Assembly (NCBI GenBank): GCA_016125455.1
Contig: WGLS01000001.1
Coordinates: 434,001-498,000, forward strand
DNA: 64,000 nucleotides
Direction of reading: 5' to 3'
Origin: Alphaproteobacteria bacterium
GTDB taxonomy: Bacteria; Pseudomonadota; Alphaproteobacteria; Caulobacterales; Parvularculaceae
Notes under the pieces: generated by a model
Database searches by the model: none
Told to the model about the DNA's origin: nothing
Seen by the model: the letters and a program-made list of their open reading frames with translations, nothing else
Shown: positions 38,136 through 48,753 of the stretch, piece by piece
Position numbering within the stretch: position 1 is the first letter of the stretch
Layout: each line of letters opens with the position of its first letter
Program-made: the position numbers and the translations under genes

Positions 38136-38437
38136 GCGGCTGGCGTCGGTTCACCGAAAGGCGAGGCGGCGTTGCAGCTTGCCGAGACTTCATCCTGAGG
38201 AGCCCTGGCGACGCCAGGGCGTCTCGAAGGGCGCGCGGGCGCTGCCGAGAATGGGCCTATCCTTCGAGACGCGCTGACGCGCTCCTCAGGATGAAGCCGG
38301 ATGCTTTCGGCGAACTCTGTGGCCTGTCGATATCGGCCTTCGCGCGATAGCGCGGCGACAACATGCGTCTTGGCCCATCTCGCGGGCTCCCCTAACGTCG
38401 CGCCATGACGCAGCGTGAGAGACAGGGCAGGGACGGC
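38136..38437. other. intergenic region ftsK - M24 peptidase
   Basis: About 300 bases containing the nested palindromic repeat listed separately and a short spacer (38297-38437) with the probable promoter and ribosome site (AGGGCAGGGA) of the peptidase gene. Confidence 0.5.
38188..38296. repeat. nested palindromic intergenic repeat
   Basis: A 109-base element with mirror structure. The outer arm is CTTCATCCTGAGGAGC (38188-38203) and its exact complement GCTCCTCAGGATGAAG (38281-38296). The inner arm is CGTCTCGAAGG (38220-38230) with CCTTCGAGACG (38261-38271). Small local hairpins lie between them (CCCTGGCG-A-CGCCAGGG at 38202-38218, and GCG-CTGAC-GCGC at the right). This CTGAGGAG/CTCCTCAG plus TCTCGAAGG design recurs between genes in many alphaproteobacterial genomes (recollection, not searched). 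Confidence 0.85.
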
Positions 38438-39847
38438 ATGAGAAAACTGATGATCGCGGCGATCGCGGCGCTTGCGCCGGTCGTCGCGCTTGCGGCGGAG
38501 CTGAAGGAAGCGGCGGAGCCCATCGACCCGCCGATGACGGAAATCCTGCCCCTGCGCGCGCGCGCCGAAATCGAGGACGCGTGGCTCGCCGAACGTCTCG
38601 ATACGGTCGTTCCGCAGATCATGCGCGAAGCGGACGCGGACATGTGGATCATGATCGCGCGGGAGTACAATGAAGACCCCGTGGTCAAGACGATGCTGCC
38701 AGCGACATGGCTCAACGCGCGCCGGCGGACGATCCTCATCCTGTTCGATCGCGGGCCCGAAGCGGGGGTGGAGCGTCTCGCCGTCTCGCGCTACCCCATC
38801 GCGGCGCGCGGCGATGCGCAAGTTACGGAGCTTTTCCCTGCGGCATGGGATCCGGAAGCCGAACCCGACCAGTGGAAGCGCGTCGCCGAAATCGTTGCAG
38901 AGCGCGACCCGAAGAAGATCGTCGTCAATGTCGACTCCGTCGAGGCGCTTGGCGACGGCATGACGAAGAGCCAGTACGATGGTCTGATTGAGGCGTTGCC
39001 GCGGAAGTATCGCGGGCGGATTGATGAGACGGGCTTTCTTGCGACCCGCTGGCTCGAAACGCGCATTCCCGCGGAAATGGACCGCTATCCCGAACTCGTC
39101 CGCATCGCCCATTCGATCATCGGCGAGGCGATGTCCGGGAAAGTGATCACGCCGGGCGAGACCACGACCCAGGACGTCGTCTGGTGGATGCGCCAGCGCG
39201 TGCGCGATCTAGGCCTCGCCACATGGTTCCACACCTCGGTCACCATTCAGCGTCAGGAGGAAGGCCCTCTCAAGAAGGAAAGCGAGGTGCAGGCGGAGGC
39301 GCGAGCGAACGACCAGGTGATTCGTCAGGGCGACTTCCTGCATGTGGATTTCGGCATCACATATCTCGGCCTCAACACCGATACCCAGCACCACGCCTAC
39401 GTCCTGAAGCCGGGAGAGACGGATGCGCCCCAGGGACTGAAAGACGGTCTCGCCGCGGCGAACGCGGTCCAGGAGCATCTCATCGACGCATTCAAGACGG
39501 GCAGGACGAGCAACGAAATCCTCGCCATTGCGCGCGCTGCTTCGATTGCCGATGGCCTGCGTCCCAGCATCTATTCGCACCAGATCGGGTTTCACGGCCA
39601 CGCTGCGGGATCGCCGATCGGGTGGTGGGACGACCAGAGCGACGATCACCCGCAAGGGACGCATCCACTCTATCCGCATACGGCATGGTCGATTGAGCTG
39701 AACGCGACTCGCGCCGTGCCGGAATGGGGCGGGCAGGATATTGTCTTCAAGACCGAGGAAGACGCCTATTTCGACGGCGAGACTGTTGAGTTCCTTGACG
39801 GACGACAGAAGGCGCTCCACCTCATTCCGAGGCCCGGGCGCCAATAA
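38438..39847 (+). CDS. M24-family metallopeptidase (Xaa-Pro aminopeptidase-like), exported
   Basis: A 469-residue protein with a signal peptide (MIAAIAALAPVVALAAE). The C-terminal creatinase/pita-bread domain holds the metal ligands: Asp in LHVDFGI, Asp in GLNTDTQHH, His in IGFHGHAAG, Glu in WSIELNATR, and Glu in the FKTEEDAYF/ETVEF region. The N-terminal half is a creatinase-N-like domain. The ATG at 38438 is chosen because it starts the signal; an upstream ATG at 38405 adds a polar extension. It likely acts on peptides in the periplasm. Confidence 0.82.
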   Translation: MRKLMIAAIAALAPVVALAAELKEAAEPIDPPMTEILPLRARAEIEDAWLAERLDTVVPQIMREADADMWIMIAREYNEDPVVKTMLPATWLNARRRTILILFDRGPEAGVERLAVSRYPIAARGDAQVTELFPAAWDPEAEPDQWKRVAEIVAERDPKKIVVNVDSVEALGDGMTKSQYDGLIEALPRKYRGRIDETGFLATRWLETRIPAEMDRYPELVRIAHSIIGEAMSGKVITPGETTTQDVVWWMRQRVRDLGLATWFHTSVTIQRQEEGPLKKESEVQAEARANDQVIRQGDFLHVDFGITYLGLNTDTQHHAYVLKPGETDAPQGLKDGLAAANAVQEHLIDAFKTGRTSNEILAIARAASIADGLRPSIYSHQIGFHGHAAGSPIGWWDDQSDDHPQGTHPLYPHTAWSIELNATRAVPEWGGQDIVFKTEEDAYFDGETVEFLDGRQKALHLIPRPGRQ

Positions 39848-39875
39848 GCGCGCGCCAACAAGGAAGGGACGCGAG

Positions 39876-41336
39876 ATGGACCAGGCGCCGAATGATGCCG
39901 AGGCCGGCGTCCTGACGCCGTGCGACGGGCCCGCCGCCGCTCTGGACCGGCTTGAGGCGCTTTATGACGCGGCGATGTCGGAGGTCGGCCGGCGGCTCGA
40001 CGCATTCGCCGCTGGCGGCGACGTCGACGTATCGGCCTCGCCGACCTATCCTTATCTTCGCGTCGACGTGCCGGCGCGGCACGCAACGCAGACGAGCAAT
40101 CTCGCGCTCGGCCGGGTCGCCGAGGCGCAGGTCTACGCCGCGACCGTGTCGCAGCCCGCGCTCTTCCGGAATTATCTGATGGCGGAGCTTCAGCGGATCG
40201 TCGACGCCTACGGCGCGAAAATCTCCGTCGGGCCGTCGACGACACCGGTTCCCCTGTCCTTCGCGCTGGAACAGGCGTCCGCCGCATTGACGCCGGAGCA
40301 GCGCGACCGTCTGCCGCTTCATTTCCATACCCCGAACCTCGTGACGACGAATGACGACATCGTCGATGGCCGCCTGATCCTGAAGCGGGATGGCCCGAAC
40401 CCATTGTCGCTGTTCATGGCGGAGCGCGTCGACTATTCCCTGCACCGCATCCAGCACTACACGGCGACGGCTCCGACGCATTTCCAGAACTTCGTTCTGT
40501 TCACGAACTACCAGCGATATGTCGACGAATTTCGCGAGCATGCGCTCAAGGAAGTCGCGGCGGGCCGGTCGAAGGCGTTCGTCGAGCCCGGCAATCGGGT
40601 GACGACGAGGACGGGCGGGCCGAACGCCGACCCGGCGCCAAAACCGCCGCAAATGCCCGCCTATCACCTCGTCCGCGACCGGCATGACGGCGTCACGCTC
40701 GTCAATATCGGCGTCGGCCCGTCAAACGCCAAGACGATTACGGACCATCTTGCGGTCCTGCGCCCCCATGTGTGGCTGATGGTCGGGCACTGCGGCGGTC
40801 TGCGCCGGACCCAGCGGCTTGGCGACTATGTGCTCGCCCATGCCTATCTGCGCGACGATCGCGTGCTTGACGACGTGCTTGATCCGGGCGTCCCTCTCCC
40901 GACGATCGCCGAGGTGCAACTCGCGCTGACCCAGGCCGTGGCTGAAACCGCCTCGACGCCCGGCGGCCGCGTGAAGGAACTCCTCCGTACCGGCACGATC
41001 GTGACGACCGCCGACCGCAACTGGGAATTGCGATTCGAGCAGATGGCAGTGCGGCTCAACCAGTCGCGCGCCATCGCGATCGATATGGAATCGGCGACGA
41101 TCGCCGCGAACGGCTATCGCTATCGCGTGCCCTACGGCACGCTTCTGTGCGTTTCCGACCGGCCTTTGCATGGCGAATTGAAGCTGCCGGGCATGGCTGA
41201 CGCCTTCTATCAGGAGCGGGTGAGCCAGCATCTCGCCGCCGGCCTTCGCGCCGTCGACTTGCTGCGGGCCGAGGCGGCCGCCGGCGCGCTTCATTCCCGC
41301 AAGCTCAGGAGCTTCGACGAGCCATTGCTGCGCTAG
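39876..41336 (+). CDS. amn: AMP nucleosidase
   Basis: A 486-residue enzyme that splits AMP into adenine and ribose 5-phosphate. The N-terminal regulatory domain of the Amn family (SASPTYPYLRVDVPARH, FRNYLMAELQRIV, FHTPNLVTTNDDIVDG) precedes the nucleoside-phosphorylase-like catalytic domain (VTLVNIGVGPSNAKTITDHL, VWLMVGHCGGLRRTQRLGDY, AIAIDMESATIAANGYRYRV). The ATG at 39876 follows AAGGAAGGGA. Its stop shares CTAG with the converging cyclotransferase gene. Confidence 0.95.
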   Translation: MDQAPNDAEAGVLTPCDGPAAALDRLEALYDAAMSEVGRRLDAFAAGGDVDVSASPTYPYLRVDVPARHATQTSNLALGRVAEAQVYAATVSQPALFRNYLMAELQRIVDAYGAKISVGPSTTPVPLSFALEQASAALTPEQRDRLPLHFHTPNLVTTNDDIVDGRLILKRDGPNPLSLFMAERVDYSLHRIQHYTATAPTHFQNFVLFTNYQRYVDEFREHALKEVAAGRSKAFVEPGNRVTTRTGGPNADPAPKPPQMPAYHLVRDRHDGVTLVNIGVGPSNAKTITDHLAVLRPHVWLMVGHCGGLRRTQRLGDYVLAHAYLRDDRVLDDVLDPGVPLPTIAEVQLALTQAVAETASTPGGRVKELLRTGTIVTTADRNWELRFEQMAVRLNQSRAIAIDMESATIAANGYRYRVPYGTLLCVSDRPLHGELKLPGMADAFYQERVSQHLAAGLRAVDLLRAEAAAGALHSRKLRSFDEPLLR

Positions 41337-42181
41337 TTGGCGCGTTCCTTCAGCCGGATTTCAAATACCTTCGGCCACAGTTTGCCGGTGACGAACAGGC
41401 GATCCGCTTCCGGATCATAAGCGATGCCGTTCAACACCGGCGGCGCGCCGCCGGGTTCTTCGCCCCGTTCCTCCGGCGCGATAATGCCCGAGAGCAAGAT
41501 AACCCCGTCGACGACGCCCGTTTTCGGGTTGATGCGGACAATTTCGTCCGCGCCGTAGACGTTCGCCAGTATCCGGCCGTCTACGTATTCGAGTTCATTC
41601 AGGTAACGCAGAGGCTTGCCGCGAAACGTGACTGTTACGGAACGGACGACTTCAAATGTCTCCGGATCTCGAAACTCAAGATCGGCCGATCCGTCGCTCA
41701 TCACGAGATGATTGCCGTCAAAAGTCAGGCCCCAGCCTTCGCCGTCATAGGCGAACTGCCCGAGCTTGCGGAAATCGTCCCTGGATAGAACGAAACCGAG
41801 CCCTGAGGTGTATGTCAGGGCCACGAAGCGGTCGCCGGCGAGCGCCAGTCCCTCGCCAAAATAGCGGTCGGGCAGGGCCTGCGATCGCCTAACGGCGCCC
41901 GTCTCGATGTCGACCCGGCGAATGCTCGACCTGCCTCTCAGTCCCGTGCTTTCGTAGAAGTCCCCATCCGCGACGAGGAGCCCCTGGGTAAATGCGTCCG
42001 CATCGTGGGGGAAGACATTGACGATCTCGTAGTCATAGAAGGTGATCGCCGAGGCCTCCGCCGTCCCGGCGGCGGCTCCGGCCTCGGATGTCGCCGCTGA
42101 TGCGGTCGGCGATGCCGCTCCCAGCGTCGCCAACAGGGCCGCATGCAGCGCCGCGCCGGCGCGCCTAGAGCGGTTTTTCAT
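41333..42181 (-). CDS. glutaminyl-peptide cyclotransferase (beta-propeller type), exported
   Basis: A 282-residue protein. An N-terminal signal precedes a five-bladed propeller with the family pattern: FPHDADAFTQGLLVADGDFYES, GEGLALAGDRFVALTY, YDGEGWGLTFDGNHLVMSDGS, LNELEYVDGRILANVY and PPVLNGIAYDPEADRLFVTGKLWPKVFE. These enzymes convert N-terminal Gln of exported proteins to pyroglutamate. The ATG at 42181 lies 17 bases inside the upstream acyltransferase gene, so the two are translationally coupled. It is the last gene of the minus-strand lipid cluster; any link with ceramides is unproven. Confidence 0.9.
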   Translation of the reverse strand: MKNRSRRAGAALHAALLATLGAASPTASAATSEAGAAAGTAEASAITFYDYEIVNVFPHDADAFTQGLLVADGDFYESTGLRGRSSIRRVDIETGAVRRSQALPDRYFGEGLALAGDRFVALTYTSGLGFVLSRDDFRKLGQFAYDGEGWGLTFDGNHLVMSDGSADLEFRDPETFEVVRSVTVTFRGKPLRYLNELEYVDGRILANVYGADEIVRINPKTGVVDGVILLSGIIAPEERGEEPGGAPPVLNGIAYDPEADRLFVTGKLWPKVFEIRLKERAN

Positions 42182-43313
42182 AGACGCGATAGGTCTTGTA
42201 GATCTCACCGCCCATCTCCGTCAGCATATTGAGCATCGGCGTATTGGTTTCGAGGATCCATGACAGCTCGGATGACTTCAGGCCGCGGCTGATATTGTCG
42301 CGGTTCATGATGTCGATCATCTTGTAGGCGAACGCCGGACCGAGCGGCTTTCCCTGGAATTTCTTGCGCACCCCCATCAGCGGCATTCGCGCCTGGCTCA
42401 GCCCCTTCACCTTCAGGCGGTACAGGAGCTTCGCCCAGTTGAATGGAAACAGCCGGCCGTCGAAGTCGCGGATCGCTTCGTTGATGTTCGGAAAGACGAG
42501 CCCGAACGCGGCAGGCGCGCCGTCGTACTCGCAGATCATGAAATTGTGCTTTTCGATGATCGGCCGCAGCTCCGACGCCATGTGCGCGGCGTTCGCTTCG
42601 GTAAAGGGTATGAAGCCCCAGTTGTCCGACCAGGCGTCGTTGAAAATTTCGACAGCCGTCGCGACTTCCTCGCGGAAGCGGGAGAAGTCGACGTGCCGGA
42701 GCCTGACTTTCGGATTGGACAGGGCCCGGTCGACAAATCGCTGGCGCTTTTCGGGAATGAAGTTGACGACATTGCGATAGCTGAGGGCGAACATGTCCAT
42801 CGCCTTGGCGTAGCCTGCCGCTTCGGTGTGGCGCCCATACCATTCCCGGCCGTGCGGCATCATGAAGTAAGGCGGCGCATCGAACCCGTCGACCAGCATC
42901 CCGACTTCTTCGTTCACGGAGAAATGATACGGGCCGCCGATGCGCGTCATGCCGCGCGCGCGCGCCCATGTCTCGGCCGTCGACAGGAGCAGGCGGAAGA
43001 CCGCCGGATCGTCGATCGCGTCGAGAAAGCCGAAATGCGCAGCGCCGTCATTATGCGTGCGCAGATGCATCGGATTGATCAACGCGCCGATGCGGCCCAC
43101 GTCCCGGCCGTTTCGGGTGGCGACCCACAGCTGGTGATCGGCGTCCTTGAGCGTCGGGTTCGCTTTCGGGTCAAGCCGCGAGCCGACTTCGATATTGAGC
43201 GGCGGCACATAGTGCGGGTCGCCCTCGAAGGCCGGCCTGGCCGCGGCGATAAACCGCTTTCGACCGGCTGGCCCGTCGACCGCTTCGATTGTCACGCCAG
43301 TCGACGCATCCAT
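42165..43313 (-). CDS. double-GNAT acyltransferase, candidate bacterial ceramide synthase (bCerS)
   Basis: A 382-residue protein with two GNAT-like halves: PHYVPPLNIEVGSRLDPKANP, DVGRIGALINPMHLRTHNDG and IGGPYHFSVNEEVGMLVDGF in the first, DNWGFIPFTEANAAHMASELRP and FNWAKLLYRLKVKGLSQARM in the second. Such proteins are usually annotated as generic N-acetyltransferases. The bacterial ceramide synthase described in Caulobacter is a GNAT-fold acyltransferase encoded a few genes from serine palmitoyltransferase; the same vicinity and fold make this the best candidate here (inference). It would N-acylate 3-ketosphinganine. It overlaps the cyclotransferase gene and lies 40 bases after DUF2141. Caveat: paralogues with other roles exist. 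Confidence 0.65.
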   Translation of the reverse strand: MDASTGVTIEAVDGPAGRKRFIAAARPAFEGDPHYVPPLNIEVGSRLDPKANPTLKDADHQLWVATRNGRDVGRIGALINPMHLRTHNDGAAHFGFLDAIDDPAVFRLLLSTAETWARARGMTRIGGPYHFSVNEEVGMLVDGFDAPPYFMMPHGREWYGRHTEAAGYAKAMDMFALSYRNVVNFIPEKRQRFVDRALSNPKVRLRHVDFSRFREEVATAVEIFNDAWSDNWGFIPFTEANAAHMASELRPIIEKHNFMICEYDGAPAAFGLVFPNINEAIRDFDGRLFPFNWAKLLYRLKVKGLSQARMPLMGVRKKFQGKPLGPAFAYKMIDIMNRDNISRGLKSSELSWILETNTPMLNMLTEMGGEIYKTYRVYEKPL

Positions 43314-43353
43314 GCTGGTCGCTCAGCCTCCCGATTTCGCCTGACGCGCCGCG

Positions 43354-43869
43354 TCAGCCCTTCAGGGTAATGACGATCGACGCGCCGGCTTCGTCCACGG
43401 AGAACAGCGCCTCTTCGATTTTTGGCGGCGCGAAGCGGATCACCGGATCATTTGAAATGCCATAGGGCTCGGCCGGCATGCCGAACGCTTTCTTGTCGAA
43501 GGAGAGATTGGCGTTCTCATCGTGGTAGACCGCCACGGCGTACTGACCGGCCCCTGGCGCCTGAATGCAGAACTGGGTCTCCGGCGCCTTCGCGGCGAAG
43601 CTGACCTTTTCCAGCTGGCCGGCGCTCTTCAGGAAGCCTTCCTCGTCGTTCTTGTAAAGATCCGCCCGCATCAGCCCGACCGAGTCGCCGACGCCCTTGA
43701 CGGTGACCCGGACTTCGTTCGGCGCGCCGCGGCAGCTGACGTGCTCGACGACGCCGTCGGCCGCTTCCTTTGCAGCCGCTGCGCTGGCGTCAAGGAAAAG
43801 CCCAATGCTGGCGCTCGCGCAAAGCGCTGCAATGGCGACCGGATGTTTCATCAGTGAATACGCGATCAT
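43354..43869 (-). CDS. secreted DUF2141 protein
   Basis: About 171 residues. A signal peptide (HPVAIAALCASASIGLFLDA) is followed by a small beta-sandwich domain with VRVTVKGVGDSVGLMRADLYK, QYAVAVYHDENANLSFDKKAFGMPAEPYG and DPVIRFAPPKIEEALF; the last block, with HDENxNxxxD and PxEPYGxSN, is characteristic of DUF2141. Function is unknown. Starts at 43869, 43851 or 43890 are possible; the one used has the best context. It lies between the acyltransferase and serine palmitoyltransferase genes. Confidence 0.82.
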   Translation of the reverse strand: MIAYSLMKHPVAIAALCASASIGLFLDASAAAAKEAADGVVEHVSCRGAPNEVRVTVKGVGDSVGLMRADLYKNDEEGFLKSAGQLEKVSFAAKAPETQFCIQAPGAGQYAVAVYHDENANLSFDKKAFGMPAEPYGISNDPVIRFAPPKIEEALFSVDEAGASIVITLKG

Positions 43870-44104
43870 GACTGCCCTGCACTCCATCAACGGGGCTGCG
43901 CCACTGGCGGGTCCCGAAAAGCCGTTGCGTCCGTCTCATCCTACCTGCCGGACGGACGTTACGGCTCTGTGACGATCTACGCAGGGAAAAGCCCTACGGG
44001 TTACCCCCCTCGACGTGCCCCGAGGTCGCGGCGGAATTTGGGCGCAAAGAGGCCCGCACGCAAGGTGGCTGTCACGTTGCCGCGATCAGGTCCGGTCGAA
44101 GCGG
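43870..44104. other. 235-base spacer inside the ceramide locus
   Basis: This gap separates serine palmitoyltransferase from the DUF2141/acyltransferase/cyclotransferase group, so those three may have their own promoter. I see no gene and no clear terminator. Confidence 0.5.
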
Positions 44105-45310
44105 TCAGTGACCGGCGCTGCGTCTCGCGGCCGGAAAGGCTTCGGCAAGGGCGCTGTAGGCGCTGACGAGCGCATCGATGTCCTCAGGCGTGTGGGCCGA
44201 GGAGACGGCGAGCCGCAGCAGGGATTCCTTCCCCGGCGTGCCGGGCGGTATCGCCATGTTCACGTAAACGCCGTGTTGCAACAGGAAGTTCCAGGCTGCG
44301 AAGGCCTCTTCGCGCGTGTCGAACAGCACCGAGATCACGGGCGCGGGCGCCGCAGCGAGTCGAAGGCCGAGTTGCGTGAAGGCGGCATGCAGCCGGTTGG
44401 CGTTCTCCCACAACTTTGCCCGGATCGACGGGTCGCTGGCGATATTGTCGAGCGCGGCGTTCGCCGTGGCGATCGTCGAGGGCGATGGCGAGGCGGTGAA
44501 CTTGTAGGGACGGGAAGAAAACCGCAGGTACTCAACCTCCGGGTGTCGCGACGCAACGAAGCCGCCGATCGACGCGAGCGATTTGGAAAACGTCCCGGAA
44601 TAGAAATCGATCTGGTCCATGACGTCTTCGGCGACGCCGCGGCCTTTCTCGCCATAAATGCCAAAGGAGTGCGCTTCGTCCACGAGCAGATGCGCGCCAT
44701 GGCGGTGCGCCACGTCGACGAATTCCTTCACCGGCGCGACGTCGCCATACATCGAATACATGCCTTCGATGCACACGAGCTTGCCTTTGGTTTCCGGCGG
44801 CACGCGCGCAAGGCGCTTGTCGAGGCTTTCGGGATCGTTATGGCGGAAACGGATCGTCTGGGCGCCGGCAAGCTGGCAGCCGTCATAGATGCAGGCGTGG
44901 CAGTCGGCGTCGATCAGGACGACATCTTCTGACGGATCGATGAGGCCGGCAATGGCGCCGAGGTTTGCGACGTACCCGGTTGAAAACACGACGCAGTAAT
45001 CGACCCCAAGATAGTTGGCGAGGTCGCGTTCAAGCTTTTTGTGGCCGGAAAATGTGCCGTTGGCGAACCGGGAGCCGGTGGTGCCGGTGCCTTCGACCTC
45101 AAGCGCCTTCTGGCCGGCGGCGATCGCCGTCTTCTCGAAGGTCTGGCCAAGATAATTGTGGGTGCCCGCGAGCACGGTCTCGCGGCCGCGAATTTTCGCG
45201 CGGGTCGGGCCGAGGACTTCTTCCATGACGACGCTGAAGGGGTTCTGGCCGGCGGCCTCGAGCCCGTTATAGAGCGTCGCGGTTTTCTCGAACTTCTCGA
45301 ATAGGCCCAT
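44105..45310 (-). CDS. spt: serine palmitoyltransferase (alpha-oxoamine synthase)
   Basis: A 401-residue PLP enzyme. The PLP Lys is Lys243 in GTFSKSLASIGG; the cofactor Asp and pi-stacking His region is VDEAHSFGIYG (Asp211, His214); the substrate loop is TGTTGSRFANGTFSGHKKLE. The absence of 5-aminolevulinate-synthase hallmarks and the presence of the adjoining acyl carrier protein and CerR-like genes fit bacterial Spt, which condenses Ser with a fatty acyl thioester to 3-ketosphinganine. It starts four bases after the ACP stop, in an operon. Without the neighbourhood it could be confused with 2-amino-3-ketobutyrate CoA ligase. Confidence 0.88.
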   Translation of the reverse strand: MGLFEKFEKTATLYNGLEAAGQNPFSVVMEEVLGPTRAKIRGRETVLAGTHNYLGQTFEKTAIAAGQKALEVEGTGTTGSRFANGTFSGHKKLERDLANYLGVDYCVVFSTGYVANLGAIAGLIDPSEDVVLIDADCHACIYDGCQLAGAQTIRFRHNDPESLDKRLARVPPETKGKLVCIEGMYSMYGDVAPVKEFVDVAHRHGAHLLVDEAHSFGIYGEKGRGVAEDVMDQIDFYSGTFSKSLASIGGFVASRHPEVEYLRFSSRPYKFTASPSPSTIATANAALDNIASDPSIRAKLWENANRLHAAFTQLGLRLAAAPAPVISVLFDTREEAFAAWNFLLQHGVYVNMAIPPGTPGKESLLRLAVSSAHTPEDIDALVSAYSALAEAFPAARRSAGH

Positions 45311-45313
45311 GTA

Positions 45314-45631
45314 TTACGCCTGGTCTTTTTTCGTGACGTGGATCGCATCGACCAGCTGGCCAATCGTGCGGGTCTCGGAAATCACGTTGACGGGGATCGA
45401 AATGTCGTAGGTATCTTCTACGTCCATAACGATGTCGAGCACGGCGACGCTGTCGATTTCAAGATCCGCCACAAGGTCGGTGTCGCGCGTCAGCTTGACG
45501 CCCGTGTGGTTCAGCGGATCGAGCAGGCTGCAGATCTTGCGGAAGACGAGGTCGTCGTCCTCCTGAATGCCGCCTGAAGGTCCGCCTTCATCGACGCCGC
45601 TCTTGGGCGCGCTTTCGCCAGTCGCCGCCAT
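45314..45631 (-). CDS. dedicated acyl carrier protein of the ceramide operon
   Basis: A 105-residue ACP. The phosphopantetheine Ser is Ser61 in DLEIDSVAVLDIVMDVED, where Val replaces the more common Leu after Ser. Before it lies a roughly 25-residue acidic extension without structure, which ordinary AcpP lacks. Position between serine palmitoyltransferase and the reductase suggests it carries the acyl chain for Spt, loaded by the acyl-ACP synthetase two genes upstream. Confidence 0.88.
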   Translation of the reverse strand: MAATGESAPKSGVDEGGPSGGIQEDDDLVFRKICSLLDPLNHTGVKLTRDTDLVADLEIDSVAVLDIVMDVEDTYDISIPVNVISETRTIGQLVDAIHVTKKDQA

Positions 45632-45658
45632 GTCGCCTCCATCGCCCGTCGTCGGGCG

Positions 45659-46647
45659 CTAAATCAACCCACGTTCTTGATACCACTTCAGGGTTTTTGC
45701 AAACCCTTCGACGAGCGGGGTCGTCGGCGCCCAGGAAGTGGCGGCTGCCAGGGACGGCTCGCCGGCCACCCAGTCCGGGTGAAAAAACTCCCTGATCTTG
45801 CCGCGCGAAACGAACGCCGCTTCGCCTCTGGCGTGCGCGATCAGCTCCTGGACGGCGGCCTGGGCCAGCAGGAGCGGTTTCGGCATCGGGGCGACGAGCG
45901 GCTTTCTGCCCATCGCGACGCCCAGATCCGCGGCTATTTCCGCCCATGTGCGCCCCTCCGGCCGCTCGTCGCCGACATCGTAGACGACGCCGGCCGGAGC
46001 CTCGCGGGCCGCTGAAACGATCGCCGCCGCCATGTCGTCAACGTAGAGGATCGATGCCCGCGGCGCGGGCTTGTGCGCAGGCGCCGGCGCGATCCCGAAC
46101 CTGACCGCCTTCAGCAACGGCAAGGTCGCGCCGTCGTTCGGGCCGTAGAGCGCCGGCGCTCGCAAGATGGCCCAACGGGCGCGCGCGGCCTGGTTTGTTT
46201 CGGCGCCCATTCTTTTATCATGGGCCCGGGCCGCCGCGAGTGTCGCGGCTTCGCCGCCTGCCTTCGAGGCGGCATAGTCGGAGAGCTCCGGCTGCCGCGC
46301 CGCGATTGACGACACTGCGACGAGGAAAGCGCCAGCGGCAAAAGCGCCGCGGGCGACATTCGCCGAGCCCTCGATGTTTGCAGCGCCGAACGCTGCGCGG
46401 GTGCGGGCATGGGTGAGGGCCGCGAGATGCAGGACTGCATCCGCGCCGTCCGCGGCGCGGGCAATCGCCGTTTCGTCCGCAAGGTCGCCCGGCACGATGT
46501 CGATCTGGCCGTCAAACCGGGAGAGTTTCGCCGGGGTGCGCGCGAGCGCCGCGACGCTGACGCCATCGTCGATGAGCCGCGTGATGAGCGCGCCGCCGAG
46601 AAAGCCGGCGCCGCCCGTTACGGCGACCCGGTCAAGCTTCCGATCCG

Positions 46648-46651
<4 letters not shown>
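45659..46651 (-). CDS. NAD-dependent epimerase/reductase, CerR-like
   Basis: A 330-residue extended-SDR protein. The Rossmann motif is VTGGAGFLGGALITRL; catalytic Tyr126/Lys130 are in YAASK with Ser114/Ser115 before it; ILRAPALYGPND follows. In Caulobacter the equivalent gene (CerR) reduces the 3-keto group of the acylated long-chain base and is related to the NDUFA9-type branch; the gene context here is the same. The start overlaps the synthetase stop by four bases (ATGA), and 27 bases separate it from the ACP gene. Confidence 0.8.
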
Positions 46652-48513
<1,862 letters not shown>

Positions 48514-48753
48514 ACCCTACACACGCCCCCGCCCGTGCGAGACGGACCGACGCCCGTCGACGCAGCGCGCTGCCCACAACTCATCGTGTTTATCGCGTGC
48601 GATGGATAAAATCACCCCTGAGCGCAACCTTCCAGCAGCCGACATCCTGCCACCGCGGCCTCGGCGCCGCACCCGCGCCCCTTGGAGACGGGCGACTGAC
48701 ATCTTATAGAGCGCTTTGGGGATATCGGCGTCCATCCTCGCCAAAAGCCAGAC
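48514..48753. promoter_or_regulatory. divergent promoter region of the ceramide operon and hydroxylase gene
   Basis: This 240-base space separates two divergent genes and therefore should hold both promoters. I could not pick consensus boxes with confidence. The shared region makes co-regulation of the hydroxylase and the operon likely but not shown. Confidence 0.4.

Noticed and set aside
44105-45310. 5-aminolevulinate synthase for the alpha-oxoamine synthase gene
   Set aside because: The adjoining ACP, acyl-ACP synthetase and CerR-like genes point to serine palmitoyltransferase; fold alone cannot exclude a relative.
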